The position numbers were made by a program, and so were the translations under genes. Below the pieces are notes generated by a model that saw only the letters and a program-made list of their open reading frames with translations, ran no database searches and was not told where the DNA came from. Below, one piece after another: positions 60,777-64,000 of a DNA stretch of 64,000 bases (within the stretch, counting starts at the first letter, position 1; every line of letters starts with the position of its first letter). Source of the stretch: an uncultured Clostridia bacterium. GTDB lineage: Bacteria > Bacillota > Clostridia > Lachnospirales > Anaerotignaceae. The DNA is taken from NCBI GenBank assembly GCA_910586765.1, contig CAJUJJ010000004.1, positions 1-64,000 on the forward strand. The letters are read 5' to 3'.

Positions 60777-61415
60777 TTATTTTTTAATAAAATGTTTATC
60801 ATAGTGAATGGCTAGCCAACGCAATACTTCATTTACGTTATTTTGTTTGATATTAGAAAGTATCATTTGATGTTCTTCTATGCTTTTTTGGCAATCTCTC
60901 AAACCATGTTGATTATTGTGTAATATCATTAAATAAAATACATCTTCAATTCTTTCATAAATAGAAAGGAAATATTTATTTTGACAAACGGATATGATGC
61001 TTTTATCAAAAAGTATAGATTGCTGTACTAATTCGTGAAAATCGTGCGTTTCTAAAGCATTATGTTGTAGTGTAATGTGACGCTGCATATGTTGTACAAT
61101 TTCATCTGTTCTATTTAACTGCACACATAGTAAATAAGCACCACATAGCATAGCACAAATAGTTTGAGCAATTTCGACAAAACTTTCTTCTGTAAAAGAA
61201 ATTACCTTTGCACCATTGTTAGGTATTGTTACAATCAGTCCATCTTTTGCTAAAAGCATTAATGCCTCTCGTATAGGAGAATTGCTGACTTGTAATTCTA
61301 CTGCTAAAGCATCAATATTAATTTTTTCTCCTAATTGATAATGCTGATGAAGTATTTTTTGCTTTATGACATTATAAACTTGTTCTTTTATAGTAATTCT
61401 GCTGACTGTACCCAT
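60777..61415 (-). CDS. GntR-family regulator, FadR/FCD subfamily
   Basis: A 212-residue regulator. The winged helix (residues 10-75) includes INIDALAVELQVSNSPIREALMLLAKDGLI. An all-helical FCD-type ligand domain follows. Members respond to organic acids or acyl compounds. The nearest metabolic genes are the CoA-transferase and the dehydrogenase, but the target is not shown by the sequence. GAGGAGAG precedes the ATG. Confidence 0.88.
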   Translation of the reverse strand: MGTVSRITIKEQVYNVIKQKILHQHYQLGEKINIDALAVELQVSNSPIREALMLLAKDGLIVTIPNNGAKVISFTEESFVEIAQTICAMLCGAYLLCVQLNRTDEIVQHMQRHITLQHNALETHDFHELVQQSILFDKSIISVCQNKYFLSIYERIEDVFYLMILHNNQHGLRDCQKSIEEHQMILSNIKQNNVNEVLRWLAIHYDKHFIKK

Positions 61416-61511
61416 TTAATGCTCTCTCCTCATTTGTAGTATTGATAGGATTATATACTATTTTTGGGGAACTGTCAAAGAAGTTATTCAAAAAAATGGG
61501 ATATATTTACA

Positions 61512-62727
61512 TTATACCCCAAATAATACATATTCTGTTGGTATTAAATTGCCACCATTATGACGCATATAAAAGCGATAACTAGGGTCAATTTCGTGTA
61601 CCATACGAGCAATTTTCCAAATGTCTTCATTGTTGTGATAAGTACAAATAGCAAGTTTAGGGTGATTTTTGCGAATTTGTTTTGTACAGCCCTTTAGAGC
61701 AGATTGCTCTGCACCTTCAATATCCATTTTGATAAAAGAAATTGCTTCTGTAATATCTTCGTCTATTGGCACAACAGTAACTGCATTTTGTTGATTTTGG
61801 CTTTGGGAACTAAGTGTGTTAGCAGAAAAGTCACTTTCATTAAATTGAATATATAATGTATCTTGTTTTTCGCCAGCACCTTTTTGACGTAGCTCAATGC
61901 TGGGCAGTCCCTTTGTATTTTGTTCTAATTTCGCATAAATTTTGGGCGTAATTTCATAACAATATATTCTTTTGTATTTTTTGTATGTATCTATAAATTG
62001 TAGTGCACTATCGCCTATGTACGCACCTAAATCAACAAATACTTCATTATCGTTGCAGCAAAATACATCTAAATCAAAATAATCTCCAAAATTGATTTCT
62101 TTTGTTTCAGATAATAATTGAAAGTCCAATTCTATCCAATTTGATAATATTGCTAACAATACTTTCTTAGAACGATAGTCACATAAATTTTGATAAAGCC
62201 ATATAAAATCCTGCTTGTGTTCCCAGAGAGCTTTTGCTCTGTTTTCAAATAAAGTATAGTCATTTTTTTCTGGATTTAGTGTTCCCCAATAAGGAAAGCG
62301 TATCATATAGTCAATGAGTGCTTGCTGATTTTGGGGGTGAAGGCGATGAAAACAAGCACGCATATGACGTAACAAGCCAATTTGTTCTAATTTTTGTATT
62401 TGTTTGATAATATCTTGAAATTTTCTGTCAATTACATTGTGTATCAGTATTTCTTCAGAAGTAGCTTCTAATTGCTGCAAACGATATTTTGCTAATGCAA
62501 TCCACTGGCGAAGGGAATAAAGTAAATTTTCGTTTTTTTGAGGGGGTGTAAAAGAAATGCCGCCATAATTTAAAAATAATGTGTTTAATTCTTCTATTGT
62601 ACTGTCAATATCTTCACTGAACGTGCCCCCCCCCCCAGAATATATGTTCGTTAAAATGGTCAAAAACAGCCTGTTTTTCTAGCTTTTGTATTAGCTTTTG
62701 TAATTGTTCTAATTCTTTTTTTGTCAA
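61512..62727 (-). CDS. FkbM-family methyltransferase, frame broken at a G11 tract (probably phase-variable)
   Basis: Translation most likely starts at the TTG at 62727, eight bases after AAGGAGG. It reads TKKELEQLQKLIQKLEKQ and reaches a run of eleven G (C at 62626-62636). As given, it stops at 62614 after 37 residues. With ten G the frame continues into about 365 more residues, giving a protein of 404. The C-terminal FkbM domain is intact: VFVDLGAYIGDSALQF binds SAM, CYEITPKIYAKLEQN and FIKMDIEGAEQSAL follow. FkbM enzymes O-methylate sugars in glycans or antibiotics. A TTG inside the second frame at 62663 has no ribosome binding site. Confidence 0.85.
62626..62636 (-). repeat. G11 homopolymer at the frame break of the FkbM gene
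   Basis: Eleven C on the plus strand (G on the coding strand), flanked by G and A. Ten G would join the frames as FWGGGTFSEDID. The only other G/C run of this size in the window lies in the other methyltransferase gene at 5281-5290. Confidence 0.88.
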
Positions 62728-62854
62728 ATGAAAAACCTCCTTAAAATCATAATATGAAATGAGTATAGCACTTTTTATCCATATTTGTAAATGGGTTTTC
62801 AAAATATAAAAAAGCTCCTAACTACATACAATAGAGAGGAGCAATTTTACGATA

Positions 62855-64000
62855 TTACCAAATTTGTAATTGTTCTGCTTGTTGTGATAATTCTTTTCTA
62901 AATTTAGGGTGAGCTATGGCAATGAGATTTTGTGCTCTTTCTGCTACAGTTTGCCCTCTCATTTTTGCTACACCATATTCTGTTACAACATAGTCTACAT
63001 CATTTCGAGAAAGTGTTACAGCAGCACCAGTTGTCAAAAAAGGAGTAATTTTTGATATTTTTTCATCTTTTGTAGTAGAAGGAAGTGCAATAACAGAACG
63101 ACCGCCTTTGCTCATAAGAGCGCCTAATACAGTATCTGTTTGCCCTCCTATACCACTGTATTGTCTGTTGCCTATGCTTTCAGAACAACATTGTCCTGTT
63201 AAATCTACTTGTAGTGTAGTGTTAATAGAAATCATATTGTCATTTTGTGCAATGACATAAGGATTGTTGACATAATCACCATCTAATATGGCAATGGCAG
63301 GATTGTCATTTAAAAAGTCATAAAGCTTTTGACTTCCAAAAGCAAATGCGGCAACCGTTTTGCCTTTGTGTATATTCTTTTTTAAATTTGTTACAACACC
63401 TGCTTTCATAAGTTCAGCCATACCTTCTGTAAGCATTTCACTATGAACTCCTAAATTTTTTTTATTTTTTAAACTTTGAGCAACAGCATTTGGAATACCG
63501 CCTATACCAAGCTGAAAAGTGTCACCATCGTGTATAAAGTCAGCAATGTAAGCACCGATTTTTGTTTCTATTTCTCCTACTGGCTGAGTAGAAATAGAAA
63601 CAATATCATGACTATATTCGTATATGTAGTCTACTTGAGAAATGTGTATGATGTTATCTCCTAGTACACGAGGCATTTTGTCATTTACTTCTAATATAAC
63701 AATGTCCGCTGCTTCCAAAAAAGGTCTTTCATATACAAGAGAAAGTGACATAGTGAAATAACCAAATCTGTCCATAGGTGTTACACTTGCAATAAATATA
63801 TTTGGTTTTTTGTCTTCTAATACCCATTTTGAAAAATTGCGAAAATGACAGGGTAAAAGAGAAGTCCTTTTTAATGGGTGCATATTGCGACTGCTTGCTC
63901 CAAAAAAATAACACATAGAATGTATGTTTTTGACATTTCTTTGAGGGTCTTGAAAAGGAAATGTACTAAATTCTAAAGCATTAAATACACGTACATTGTT
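62855..64000 (-). CDS. Acetyl-CoA hydrolase/4-hydroxybutyrate CoA-transferase family, 5' end outside window
   Basis: An open frame of 381 residues that continues past the window edge; the ATG at 63916 is internal, since NVRVFNALEFSTFPFQDP upstream also fits the family. The N-terminal domain carries IASVTPMDRFGYFT. The C-terminal domain has LGIGGIPNAVA, the catalytic glutamate in LGVHSEMLTEGM, YSGIGGQTDTVLGA and VVTEYGVAKMRGQTVAERA. It moves CoA between carboxylic acids such as acetate, butyrate or 4-hydroxybutyrate. It is read leftward. Confidence 0.9.
   Translation of the reverse strand, partial: NNVRVFNALEFSTFPFQDPQRNVKNIHSMCYFFGASSRNMHPLKRTSLLPCHFRNFSKWVLEDKKPNIFIASVTPMDRFGYFTMSLSLVYERPFLEAADIVILEVNDKMPRVLGDNIIHISQVDYIYEYSHDIVSISTQPVGEIETKIGAYIADFIHDGDTFQLGIGGIPNAVAQSLKNKKNLGVHSEMLTEGMAELMKAGVVTNLKKNIHKGKTVAAFAFGSQKLYDFLNDNPAIAILDGDYVNNPYVIAQNDNMISINTTLQVDLTGQCCSESIGNRQYSGIGGQTDTVLGALMSKGGRSVIALPSTTKDEKISKITPFLTTGAAVTLSRNDVDYVVTEYGVAKMRGQTVAERAQNLIAIAHPKFRKELSQQAEQLQIW

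Noticed and set aside
62614..62663. TTG at 62663 as an alternative start of the FkbM methyltransferase
   Set aside because: No Shine-Dalgarno lies upstream, while the TTG at 62727 in the other frame has AAGGAGG at ideal spacing and the tract explains the frame change.

Overview
The window is AT-rich chromosomal DNA (roughly 30% G+C by eye) with strong AAGGAGG-type ribosome binding sites, U-tailed stem-loop terminators and Firmicutes-type genes. Type I and type III glutamine synthetases occur together with an ANTAR regulator. There is also a DUF512/Der/PlsY/GpsA cluster, DnaD and DnaI-like loaders, a D-lactate dehydrogenase, a CoA-transferase and an S-layer-homology protein. This points to an anaerobic member of the Clostridia, probably Lachnospirales-like. 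An SDR that strongly resembles clostridial 7-alpha-hydroxysteroid dehydrogenases hints at a gut habitat. I cannot name the species.

Layout. 0.2-7.1 kb: a lipase-like hydrolase, a secreted SGNH esterase, a DUF4097-like secreted protein, a methyltransferase broken at a C10 tract, and a glycosyltransferase with repeats. 7.1-13.6 kb: an XRE-cupin regulator, tRNA-Ser(GCU), and a six-gene sorbitol PTS operon read leftwards. 14-22.6 kb: a large SLH surface protein, an ECF sigma/membrane-protein pair behind two copies of a promoter-like repeat, the HSDH-like SDR, thioredoxin, a candidate small RNA, and a YtrA-type regulator/ABC operon. 22.8-41.4 kb: glmU, prs, D-LDH, the nitrogen-assimilation block (glnA plus ANTAR gene facing glnN, whose leader holds two A1/G4 hexaloop hairpins), then DUF512/der/plsY/gpsA. 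41.8-45.2 kb: a DUF815 ATPase and the replication loaders. 45.3-53.7 kb: feoA and a feoB gene split by an integrated element. 54-57 kb: copper export (a CopA-CopZ fusion and CsoR). 57-64 kb: a second glycosyltransferase, a dehydrogenase, small proteins, a GntR regulator, an FkbM methyltransferase broken at a G11 tract, and a CoA-transferase that runs off the window.

Most notable observations. (1) feoB is cut inside its conserved PCNGRFP motif by a 6,059-bp element that carries a large serine recombinase and a MoxR/VWA/HAD cargo. Joining the two TT crossover points gives an uninterrupted 688-residue FeoB and also a palindromic attP. (2) Two unrelated methyltransferase genes each carry a long G/C homopolymer at the point where the frame breaks, and each is one base longer than the in-frame length, which looks like phase variation of a surface modification. 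(3) The copper ATPase is fused to its chaperone across a linker that holds an A_AAA_AAG slippery heptamer, a -1-frame stop, and a perfect internal ribosome binding site and ATG for CopZ. (4) There is a plausible ANTAR antitermination target before glnN. (5) A family of modular hairpin repeats occurs at five places, and one copy is flanked by a 26-bp duplication of the feoB terminator.
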